DNA from: Cellvibrio sp. KY-YJ-3
Lineage (GTDB): Bacteria; Pseudomonadota; Gammaproteobacteria; Pseudomonadales; Cellvibrionaceae
Direction: 5' to 3'
Length of the DNA stretch: 64,000 bases
Assembly: GCF_008806955.1 (NCBI RefSeq)
Contig: NZ_CP031727.1
Location: 558,001 to 622,000 of the forward strand
Shown: piece after piece, positions 18,934-26,081 of the stretch
How positions within the stretch are numbered: position 1 is the stretch's first letter
Layout of the letters: the number at the start of each line of letters is the position of its first letter
Notes under the pieces: model-generated
The model's database searches: none
Told to the model about the DNA's origin: nothing
The model's input: only the letters and a program-made list of their open reading frames with translations
Made by a program: the position numbers and the translations under genes

Positions 18934-21900
18934 AGGGAGTCCTCCGGAGTTTTCTGGTCGGCGCGCGCCAGTACCCGGTTTAACAAGGTATCAAATTCAA
19001 TGTACGACAAGGGTTTGGGCTGCCAGAACAGCTCCTCCGTCACACCCGTGCCATTGAGCAGCGCCTTGGCTGGTTCAAGATCGCCACTGACAATAATAAT
19101 TGGCAGCGGTTTGTTGCTCTCCGCTTGCCGCAACCCGGCCTCGCGCACATGGTGCACTATGTTGATGCCATCCATATCCGGCAGGTTCAAATCCAGGGTC
19201 ATCAGGTCATAGTCGCGCAGTTGCAGCAATTCCAGCGCCGCTTGGCCAGTCGCCGCGCAATCTATGTCGTAATGCTCGCCGGGCAGCAGCGCACTGAGGA
19301 TTTCCGCGGTGGCTTGATCATCCTCCACGATCAACAAATGCGGCTTGTTTTTTACCGGCTCGACACGCGAGGCAGGTACTTTTTGAGTGGCGTCCTCGCA
19401 GGGTAGTTCAAAATAAAAACAGGCACCTTGGCCTGCATCCGGCTCGACCCCCAAGCTGCCCCCCATGCGCTCGATGATCTCTTTGCAAATGGCCAGCCCC
19501 AGACCGGTGCCGCCTTTTTGGCGGGTATCGGAAGAGTCAGCCTGGGAGAACTTCTGGAACAGGCGCGGGCGGAACTCCTCGCTCACACCCGGCCCCTTGT
19601 CGCTCACTCTCACCCTGACCCGTCCGAACTTGGCCTCCAGCTGAATAGTCACTACATCCTTGGGGGGGGAAAATTTGGCCGCGTTGGACAGGTAATTGGC
19701 GAGCACTTGCAATAACCGCTGCTGATCCACGGTCACCTGCGCATCACCGCGCCCCACCAGTTCATAGCTGACCGAATATTGTTCGGCAAAGGCGGTGTTC
19801 TCTTCGATGCTTTGCAGGATTAGCGCGCGCAAGCTGTGGGGGCGCATGTCAAAGTTCATTTTACCCGCCACCAGTTTCTCCATATCCAGCAGGTCGTTAA
19901 CCAGATAAATCAGCCGGTGGGAGTTGCTGTGGGCGATGTGGATCATGCGCTGCGCCTGCTCCGGGACTGTGCCCGCCAGGCCGTTAGCGACGATTCCCAA
20001 GGCGCCACTGATGGCGGTCAGTGGCGTGCGCAGTTCATGGCTAACGGTGGAGATAAATTCGGTTTTCATCTGGTCGATACGTTTTATCTCACTGATATCG
20101 CGCCCTATGCCCAAAAAACCGGTGACATCGCCCTCGCCATCGCGCAGTGCGGAGACCGCCAACAACACCGGAAAACGAACCCCGTCTTTGCGCACGTAGG
20201 TCCACTCCCGTTCATCGCCAAAGCCTTCGCGCGCCTTAGCGACAAAGGCATCAAAACCGGGTTTCACGGCGTACCCCAGCTCAGCCGTCAGTTGCGCGGC
20301 GTAGGCGATATTTTCGGCCTCCAGATGAAACAGCGCGGGGGTCTGCTGTTCGATTACCTCTTCCGCGCGGTAGCCGAGCATTAACTCGGCACCCAGGTTG
20401 AAGGTTTTGATAAAGCCCTGGGTATCGGTAGAAATAATCGCAATATTGGCCGCATCCAGGATCGCCTTGCGCAGGGCATTGGTCTCTTTTAACTGCAGTT
20501 CGGTCTCTTTAAGCGAGGTGACATCGGATACATAACCATTCCACAGCACCCCGCCGTCCTCCAGCTTTTCCGGCAGGGACTCAAAATGCGCCCAGATCAG
20601 GCCGCGTGTCGGGTGGTTGATGCGCACCGTGGACACCCAGGGCGTCAACTTGCTGGCCGAGAAGGAAATCGTCTCGCCTACCCAGCCCACATCCTCCGGG
20701 TGAATGAGCGGAAATATTCGCTCCGCCGACGCCGACACATCCTCCGGCTCGATGTTAAAAAGATTTTTGATGCCCGCGCTGGCATAGGGGAAAAAAGAGG
20801 TGCCGTCGGGGCGCATTTGGTACTGGTACAAAAAGCCGGGCAGGCGTTCGCTCAGTTTATGGAAGCGTTCGATAATGACTTTTTTGTCTATGTCCTGCTG
20901 CCAGCGCTCTACCACCGAGCTGATCCAGCGCGCGAGCAAGCGCACAAAGTCCTTATCCAGCCCGTCGTATTGGTGATGGCGGGTTTTGCGCGAGCTAAAC
21001 GCCAGAGTGCCGCAGATTTCACCATTGATCCACAGCGGCGCGCCGATGTAGGACTCCACTTGAGTCAGGCGATAGGCCGCGTGCTGGCGATACTGACTGG
21101 TGGGCATATCGTCCTCAGCCACGACATCGCGGTTCGCCACAGTGAGGCTGCAATACTGGTCTGCCAAGCGATTGCTGGAGGGCAATGGGTCGCGCTGGCT
21201 CTGCGCGGTAAAGGCTACCCGCACGCGATAACTGCTGCCGTTAATGGCGCTGATCACTGCGCAACTGAGCCCCAGGTAGCGGGCGCCCAAGGCGAGGGCG
21301 CGCTGTAACTGGGCATCCGGGTCAACTCCGGAGAGCGAGGCGATTTCATTGAGGGAGTGCAGCGCCGCCTGCTGGCGAATGCTGATCAATTCGGTATTTT
21401 TGCGCTCGGTAATATCGGTGTAGACACCCACTACCAGCGCGGCCTTGCCGTTGGGTTGCCACTCCACCACCTTGCCGCGGGTGAGAATCCACTTGTAGCT
21501 GCCATCGTGAATTTTGAGCCGGTATTCGTTTTCATACATGGGCGTTTCGCCCTTGATGTGGCGGATGATATCGCTGTAGCTGGCGCGTTTATCTGCTGGA
21601 TGCACCCGGCTCATCCACTCATCCAGATCGAGCGAATTGGCCGTTTCCGGCCCCAAACCGCAGAGCTGGCGCCACTCGGGGGAAAAGCGGGCGCGGTCGT
21701 TGACTATGTCCCACTCCCAAAAGCCCGAGTCGCTGGAGCGCAGCGCCAGTGCCAAGCGCTGACGCGCTTGTTCGGTCTGTTGGTGCTCCGCCTGCAACTG
21801 CTCGGCGTGGGCGGCAATGACCTCGCGCAGGTAACTGCGCTGCAGGCGGATAAAACCAACCATCAGCAGCAGCGCGCACAGCAGTGCCGCCGCCCACTTG

Positions 21901-22886
21901 GCCACTACCTGCCGCACACTGGCCTGATAAGCCGCGTATTCGCCGGTAATTTCATGCCATACCAGCACCGCCATGGGCGCGTTTTCGCGCAGGATGTTGG
22001 GTTGGCCCAGTGCAATCCAGGAGGTGAGGTACACCTGGTCATCGCTGTGCAGCAAGTGCCCCTGGCGATTAATCGCCACCTTGCCGCGATTCCACCAGTC
22101 GTGCAGTTGGGCATTGTTGGTACTTTCCAGCCGCCAGTTGTCCACCGCCGTCGGGTTGGTTTTGTGCAGGCTCTGCCGGGCGCTATCCCACAGCAGTTGT
22201 TCAACCGCATCTTTTTGCAGGAAACTGGCCATTTGGATGCCACCGGGGCGATTGTCGGCGGCCGCCAGCGGTGCCATACCCACTTCCACCACGGCAATCA
22301 CCTCGCCGCTTTGATCGCTGTTGGCCATGATGGGAATGGCAGCACTCGGGCCGCTGCCACTGCGGGAAATTTCGGTGCCCCACACCGGCAGGCCGGAGCT
22401 GAACGCCTGGATGATAAGTGGGCGCACCGCACTGACGCTGTCGCCGGCGCGCTCGGGCAAATGCATACGCAAAAAACTGACGGCGCCTGGCGCCACATAG
22501 ATGGATAGTCGCTGCACGCCCAAATCGCGCATACCCTGCCAGTAATCATCCAGCTGTTGACGCAAGCGAACTTGCGCGGCGCGGGTCTGTGGCGCCGCCA
22601 TACGCCCTTGTCCGGCAACAAACTGTTGCTGGGCGTCGCGCAGTAAATTGAGCACCGAGGTATCGCGCACAATAAGCTGGGCAAGCAGCATAGCCTGCTG
22701 GGTCATATCGCGGCTATGGCTATCCACCCGATCCTGATGGCGCTGGGTCCATAGCTGGATCCGCTCTTGCCAAACCTGTTCATGGTGGTGCAGGTCGGCA
22801 CGCATAAATCCGCCAAAGGCCAAAGCCAACCCCAAGGCAGCAAGCCAGGGTAGCCATGAATACCAACCTTTGCGAATCAAGGGCAT
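18930..22886 (-). CDS. Large membrane hybrid histidine kinase (PAS-GAF-PAS-PAS-HisKA-HATPase-REC)
   Basis: 1318 residues. A membrane helix at about 10-28, a periplasmic region of about 300 residues of no recognised family, and a second helix at about 328-347. A coiled coil is followed by PAS (376-495), GAF (510-660), PAS (672-795) and PAS (800-935). HisKA has His950 in FISTVSHELRTPL; HATPase_c has DKGPGVSEEF and GTGLGLAI. A C-terminal REC domain (about 1185-1310) has LIVEDD and the acceptor Asp in LMTLDLNLPDMDG. It should sense an extracytoplasmic signal and combine it with intracellular cues. It is the first gene of a three-gene operon with the kinase at 17302 and the regulator at 16898. The ribosome binding site is weak. 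Confidence 0.94.
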   Translation of the reverse strand: MPLIRKGWYSWLPWLAALGLALAFGGFMRADLHHHEQVWQERIQLWTQRHQDRVDSHSRDMTQQAMLLAQLIVRDTSVLNLLRDAQQQFVAGQGRMAAPQTRAAQVRLRQQLDDYWQGMRDLGVQRLSIYVAPGAVSFLRMHLPERAGDSVSAVRPLIIQAFSSGLPVWGTEISRSGSGPSAAIPIMANSDQSGEVIAVVEVGMAPLAAADNRPGGIQMASFLQKDAVEQLLWDSARQSLHKTNPTAVDNWRLESTNNAQLHDWWNRGKVAINRQGHLLHSDDQVYLTSWIALGQPNILRENAPMAVLVWHEITGEYAAYQASVRQVVAKWAAALLCALLLMVGFIRLQRSYLREVIAAHAEQLQAEHQQTEQARQRLALALRSSDSGFWEWDIVNDRARFSPEWRQLCGLGPETANSLDLDEWMSRVHPADKRASYSDIIRHIKGETPMYENEYRLKIHDGSYKWILTRGKVVEWQPNGKAALVVGVYTDITERKNTELISIRQQAALHSLNEIASLSGVDPDAQLQRALALGARYLGLSCAVISAINGSSYRVRVAFTAQSQRDPLPSSNRLADQYCSLTVANRDVVAEDDMPTSQYRQHAAYRLTQVESYIGAPLWINGEICGTLAFSSRKTRHHQYDGLDKDFVRLLARWISSVVERWQQDIDKKVIIERFHKLSERLPGFLYQYQMRPDGTSFFPYASAGIKNLFNIEPEDVSASAERIFPLIHPEDVGWVGETISFSASKLTPWVSTVRINHPTRGLIWAHFESLPEKLEDGGVLWNGYVSDVTSLKETELQLKETNALRKAILDAANIAIISTDTQGFIKTFNLGAELMLGYRAEEVIEQQTPALFHLEAENIAYAAQLTAELGYAVKPGFDAFVAKAREGFGDEREWTYVRKDGVRFPVLLAVSALRDGEGDVTGFLGIGRDISEIKRIDQMKTEFISTVSHELRTPLTAISGALGIVANGLAGTVPEQAQRMIHIAHSNSHRLIYLVNDLLDMEKLVAGKMNFDMRPHSLRALILQSIEENTAFAEQYSVSYELVGRGDAQVTVDQQRLLQVLANYLSNAAKFSPPKDVVTIQLEAKFGRVRVRVSDKGPGVSEEFRPRLFQKFSQADSSDTRQKGGTGLGLAICKEIIERMGGSLGVEPDAGQGACFYFELPCEDATQKVPASRVEPVKNKPHLLIVEDDQATAEILSALLPGEHYDIDCAATGQAALELLQLRDYDLMTLDLNLPDMDGINIVHHVREAGLRQAESNKPLPIIIVSGDLEPAKALLNGTGVTEELFWQPKPLSYIEFDTLLNRVLARADQKTPEDSL

Positions 22887-22980
22887 GAAGAGTCTCTGGG
22901 ATAAAAATGTGCGGACAGCGCATTACCCCAGTGTAGTGCAAATTTTTTGTGAAGCAGGTTTAACGCGAAGGGTTGTATAA

Positions 22981-23002
22981 CGCCAGCCCGAGCGGGCTGG
23001 CG
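22981..23002 (-). terminator. Hairpin after rnfH, probable terminator
   Basis: CGCCAGCCCG (22981-22990) pairs with CGGGCTGGCG (22993-23002). On the minus strand it begins six bases after the rnfH stop and is followed by TTATAC, a poor T run, so termination may be partial. Confidence 0.6.
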
Positions 23003-23007
23003 GGGGT

Positions 23008-23355
23008 TTATTCATCCACCGCGGCGGCGCTTTCATCACTCGCCGATGCCGTCTTTTCCGCGCGTTTGCGGCGCGCCTCTTTCGGGTCAGACGCCAATGG
23101 GCGATAAATTTCCACCCGGTCGCCGGCATGCAATATGTGCTTGTCGGCAGTATCCAGCCCCTTGGTGCCGAGCGACTGGCCAAAAATGCCCAGTTTGGCA
23201 CTGGCGAGATCCAGCTCGGGAAAGTGGTCGGTGATTTTAGAGCGCTGCACGGCCTCCAGCGCGGTGGTGCCCGGCTCGACCAGCAGGGCAATAATTTTCT
23301 GTTTGTGGGGCAGCGCGTAAGCCACTTCCACAGTGATAAGGTCAAAATCGGCCAT
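23008..23355 (-). CDS. rnfH: RnfH family ubiquitin-like protein
   Basis: 115 residues. The core reads ITVEVAYALPHKQKIIALLV, VQRSKITDHFPELDL, LGIFGQSLGTKGLDTADKHILHAGDRVEIYRPL: the UPF0125/RnfH family with a beta-grasp fold. The C-terminal tail is charged, with KEARRKRAEK followed by Ala/Ser/Asp. The role is not settled. The name comes from linkage to rnf genes in some species, but most gammaproteobacteria carry it beside ratA, as here (28 bases downstream of ratA, same strand). The pair is co-transcribed away from smpB, with an NSS transporter gene inserted between ratA and smpB. Confidence 0.93.
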   Translation of the reverse strand: MADFDLITVEVAYALPHKQKIIALLVEPGTTALEAVQRSKITDHFPELDLASAKLGIFGQSLGTKGLDTADKHILHAGDRVEIYRPLASDPKEARRKRAEKTASASDESAAAVDE

Positions 23356-23383
23356 GGTTACTCAGTCCACTGTTGCTATGGGT

Positions 23384-23818
23384 TTATTGATAGATATGTT
23401 TAGCGCGCGCACACAAGGAATCCACCTGTCTATTGCTCACGGCCTCAAATAATTTGCCCGCCGCCAGCCCCAGCAAGCGGTTGCCCAGCTCAAACTCCAA
23501 ACTGAGCGACACCTTGCAAGCCTTATCCCCCAAGGGGGTAAAGCGCCAGGCGCCGGTGAGGAATTTAAACGGGCCATCCACCAGCGAGAGCATCATGCAC
23601 AGCGGTGGCTGCAATTGGTTGCGGGTCACAAAACTCTGGCTGACACCGGCCTTGCTTAACTCCAGCCGCGCCTCCAGCCAGTCATCGCCACGGGCGAGAA
23701 TTTTGGCACCCACACAGCCATCCATAAACTGCGGATAGGCTTCGATATCGTTGATTAGGTCAAACATCTGTTGCGCCGAATAATTCACCAGCGCGCTTCG
23801 CTCTACTTTATGCACCAC
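23384..23818 (-). CDS. ratA: RatA-like START/COQ10-domain protein
   Basis: 144 residues, starting on GTG at 23818, with a second GTG as the next codon; AGGT lies about eight bases upstream. The sequence SALVNYSAQQMFDLINDIEAYPQFM and the C-terminal FELGNRLLGLAAGKLFEAV are hallmarks of the polyketide-cyclase/COQ10 family that includes E. coli RatA (YfjG). The fold binds a hydrophobic ligand. E. coli RatA has been described as inhibiting 70S ribosome assembly, while eukaryotic and alphaproteobacterial relatives bind ubiquinone. It sits upstream of rnfH, the standard arrangement. Confidence 0.92.
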   Translation of the reverse strand: MVHKVERSALVNYSAQQMFDLINDIEAYPQFMDGCVGAKILARGDDWLEARLELSKAGVSQSFVTRNQLQPPLCMMLSLVDGPFKFLTGAWRFTPLGDKACKVSLSLEFELGNRLLGLAAGKLFEAVSNRQVDSLCARAKHIYQ

Positions 23819-23856
23819 GGCGTTTACCTATTTTTATGCTTGCCCATCTAAAAAGC

Positions 23857-25239
23857 CTATTCCACTAATACGCCGCGCAGCACCGGGAAGATGCCGTTAA
23901 TAAGCACAATCAATACTGCCAGTGGCGAGATGTAACGCAAGATCGGCCGCCACCAGCGCAATAGCCAGCTAGATTCGTATTTCAATTCATGCAGCAGGTG
24001 TTCATCGCGCAGTTTCCAGCCCACAAACAGGGCGATCAGCAAACCGCCGAGCGGCAGCATAATGTTGGTGGCGATAAAGTCCATGCTGTCGAACCAGGTT
24101 TTCCCCCAGAGGAAGGGTTTGTCGGCCCAATCGTTAAACGACAACAGCGACCCCAAACCCAGCGCCCAGGCAATGAAACCCAGGAGCAAGCTGGCAAACA
24201 CCCGATGCAGGCCAAAGCGTTCATTCAGATAGGCCACACCCGGCTCCAATAGCGAGATAGTGGAGGTCCAGGCGGCGAGCATTACCATCGCAAAAAAGAC
24301 CGAGCCTATCACCAGCCCCGCACTCATATTGCCGAAGGCCACCGGCAGGGTCACAAACATCAACCCCGGCCCGCTGCCTGCTGAAATGCCCGGCGTGGCA
24401 AATACAAACGCAAAAATGGCCACCCCGGCAATCAGAGCGATCAGGGTATCCAACAGTGCCACCACCAGCACCGTCTGGCCGACGGATTGGTTGCTGGGCA
24501 TATAGGCGCCGTATGCCATTATCGCGCCCATGCCCAAACTCAGGGTAAAAAACGAATGGCCCATGGCGATAAGGGCTGACTCCCAGGAAATATCCTGCGG
24601 ATTAAAACTGAACATAAAGCGTAGCGAGGTGGCAAACTCACCTTCCCTCATGGCGTAGACCAACAGGCACAGCAGCAATACAAATAGCAGCGGCATCATC
24701 AGCCGCACCGAGGATTCCAGCCCGCGCGACACCCCCAGCGCCAAAATCACCACCGTCATGGCGGTAAACACTGTGTGCCACAACAGCATCTGGTCGTTAT
24801 TGGCGAGCAAAGTGTCAAACAGCTGCTGGGAACTCTCGCCCGTTAAACCGGCAAAGCGGCCATCGAGCGCCTGACTTAAATACTCCAGCGTCCAACCGGC
24901 AATTACCGTGTAAAACGACAGGATTACCAAGCCAGCCAGCGCGCCCATCCAACCAATCACCGTCCAGCCTTTACTCACCCTGGCGGTTTCACAGAGTTCG
25001 GCGGTAGCGAGAATGGGGTTGGCGCGAGCGCGGCGCCCCATGAGGATTTCCGCCATCATGATCGGCACGCCAATCAGCAAAATACAGCAGAGGTACATGA
25101 GTACAAACGCGCCACCACCGTTCTCGCCAGTGATATAGGGGAACTTCCAGATATTGCCCAACCCCACGGCCGAACCGGTCGCCGCCAGAATAAAACTGCC
25201 GCGCTGGCCCCAAATCACATGCTGTTTGAGTCGCTTCAC
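23857..25239 (-). CDS. Neurotransmitter:sodium symporter (NSS/SNF) family transporter
   Basis: 460 residues from the GTG at 25239, which has GGGGGCGA upstream. An in-frame start at 25362 would overlap the smpB coding start and add an unconserved leader. The NSS signature is present at the N terminus: WGQRGSFILAATGSAVGLGNIWKFPY, then GGGAFVLMYL. Twelve hydrophobic segments are expected. The family imports amino acids or related small molecules with Na+; bacterial examples include LeuT- and TnaT-type transporters. The substrate cannot be read from the sequence. It lies upstream of ratA on the same strand (38 bases), between the usual ratA and smpB neighbours. Confidence 0.92.
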   Translation of the reverse strand: MKRLKQHVIWGQRGSFILAATGSAVGLGNIWKFPYITGENGGGAFVLMYLCCILLIGVPIMMAEILMGRRARANPILATAELCETARVSKGWTVIGWMGALAGLVILSFYTVIAGWTLEYLSQALDGRFAGLTGESSQQLFDTLLANNDQMLLWHTVFTAMTVVILALGVSRGLESSVRLMMPLLFVLLLCLLVYAMREGEFATSLRFMFSFNPQDISWESALIAMGHSFFTLSLGMGAIMAYGAYMPSNQSVGQTVLVVALLDTLIALIAGVAIFAFVFATPGISAGSGPGLMFVTLPVAFGNMSAGLVIGSVFFAMVMLAAWTSTISLLEPGVAYLNERFGLHRVFASLLLGFIAWALGLGSLLSFNDWADKPFLWGKTWFDSMDFIATNIMLPLGGLLIALFVGWKLRDEHLLHELKYESSWLLRWWRPILRYISPLAVLIVLINGIFPVLRGVLVE

Positions 25240-25354
25240 CGGCTCGCCCCCAGGAGTATTGTCATTATTAACGCTCGGATAAGTGATTGTACCCAGATTC
25301 CCCCGCAGGGCATAATGCCCGTCCGTTTTTGCTTCACTCAAGTAGCGTCCAGTC

Positions 25355-25837
25355 ATGGCCAAAAAAGCACAAAAGAATCAAGGCAATACCATTGCCCTCA
25401 ACAAAAAAGCCAAGTTCGACTACGAACTGCACGACCGTTTTGAAGCGGGCATCGCGCTCACCGGTTGGGAAGTCAAAAGCCTGCGCGCCGGCAAAGGCAA
25501 CATTACCGACTGCTATGTGATTTTCAAAAATGACGAAGCCTGGCTGCTGGCGGCACAAATCCAGCCCCTGCAAACCGCCTCCACCCACTTTGTGACCGAC
25601 CCCTTCCGCACCCGTAAACTGCTACTCAATCGCCGCGAAATTAACCGTTTGCAGGAAGCCGTGGAGCAAAAAGGCTATACCGTAGTGCCCACTGCACTTT
25701 ATTGGAAAGACCATCTGATCAAACTGGAAATTGCCATCGCCAAGGGCAAACAACAGCATGACAAACGCGAAACCGAAAAAGAGCGCGACTGGGCGCGCGA
25801 TAAACAGCGTCTGTTCCAGAAGGATTTACGCAAGTAA
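25355..25837 (+). CDS. smpB: SsrA-binding protein SmpB
   Basis: 160 residues with the SmpB hallmarks: [32 protein letters not shown], the NRREINRL segment and the basic C-terminal tail [20 protein letters not shown] that enters the empty mRNA channel. SmpB binds tmRNA and delivers it to stalled ribosomes for trans-translation. In many relatives ssrA follows smpB; I found no tmRNA signature in the 240 bases after the stop. The start overlaps no other gene once the divergent transporter is started at 25239. Confidence 0.97.
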   Translation: MAKKAQKNQGNTIALNKKAKFDYELHDRFEAGIALTGWEVKSLRAGKGNITDCYVIFKNDEAWLLAAQIQPLQTASTHFVTDPFRTRKLLLNRREINRLQEAVEQKGYTVVPTALYWKDHLIKLEIAIAKGKQQHDKRETEKERDWARDKQRLFQKDLRK

Positions 25838-25904
25838 CTGACCGCATTGCACTTTCTATCGCGCTACTTCCCCCCTTTCCCGCCAAGCGAACACTAACTC
25901 ACCT

Positions 25905-25933
25905 CTACCAACCCTCAACTTGAGGGTTGGTAG
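25905..25933. repeat. Perfect inverted repeat after smpB
   Basis: CTACCAACCCTCAA (25905-25918) and its exact complement (25920-25933), separated by a single C. The folded RNA would have a strong stem but no clear T run (next bases CACTTTCTGG). It may act as a weak terminator for smpB, an mRNA end stabiliser or a protein-binding site. Confidence 0.65.
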
Positions 25934-26030
25934 CACTTTCTGGTCACTAAATCTGCATTTGCCAGCGTCGTTCTGGCGCTTGAATCTCCGTATTTTTGAG
26001 CTATTCTGCTGAATCGTGTCGCGTAAATTA

Positions 26031-26050
26031 TCTGTATAAATCTGTATAAA
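26031..26050 (+). promoter_or_regulatory. Tandem TCTGTATAAA repeat before the polyserine lipoprotein gene
   Basis: Two back-to-back copies of TCTGTATAAA, 31 bases before the ATG at 26082. Each has a -10-like TATAAA. It could be two alternative -10 boxes or an operator. A matching -35 is not obvious. Confidence 0.4.
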
Positions 26051-26081
26051 AATGCCTCTCAATTAACGATAAGGTGCATCT

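Noticed and set aside
21357-22508. 383-codon open frame on the plus strand inside the large hybrid kinase
   Set aside because: It lies antisense to a clearly conserved kinase, has no ribosome binding site and no recognisable domain. Long antisense frames are common in such GC-rich genes.
22923-23345. 140-codon minus-strand frame overlapping rnfH
   Set aside because: Same strand, other frame as rnfH; arginine/proline-rich with no motif, and RnfH is recognisable.
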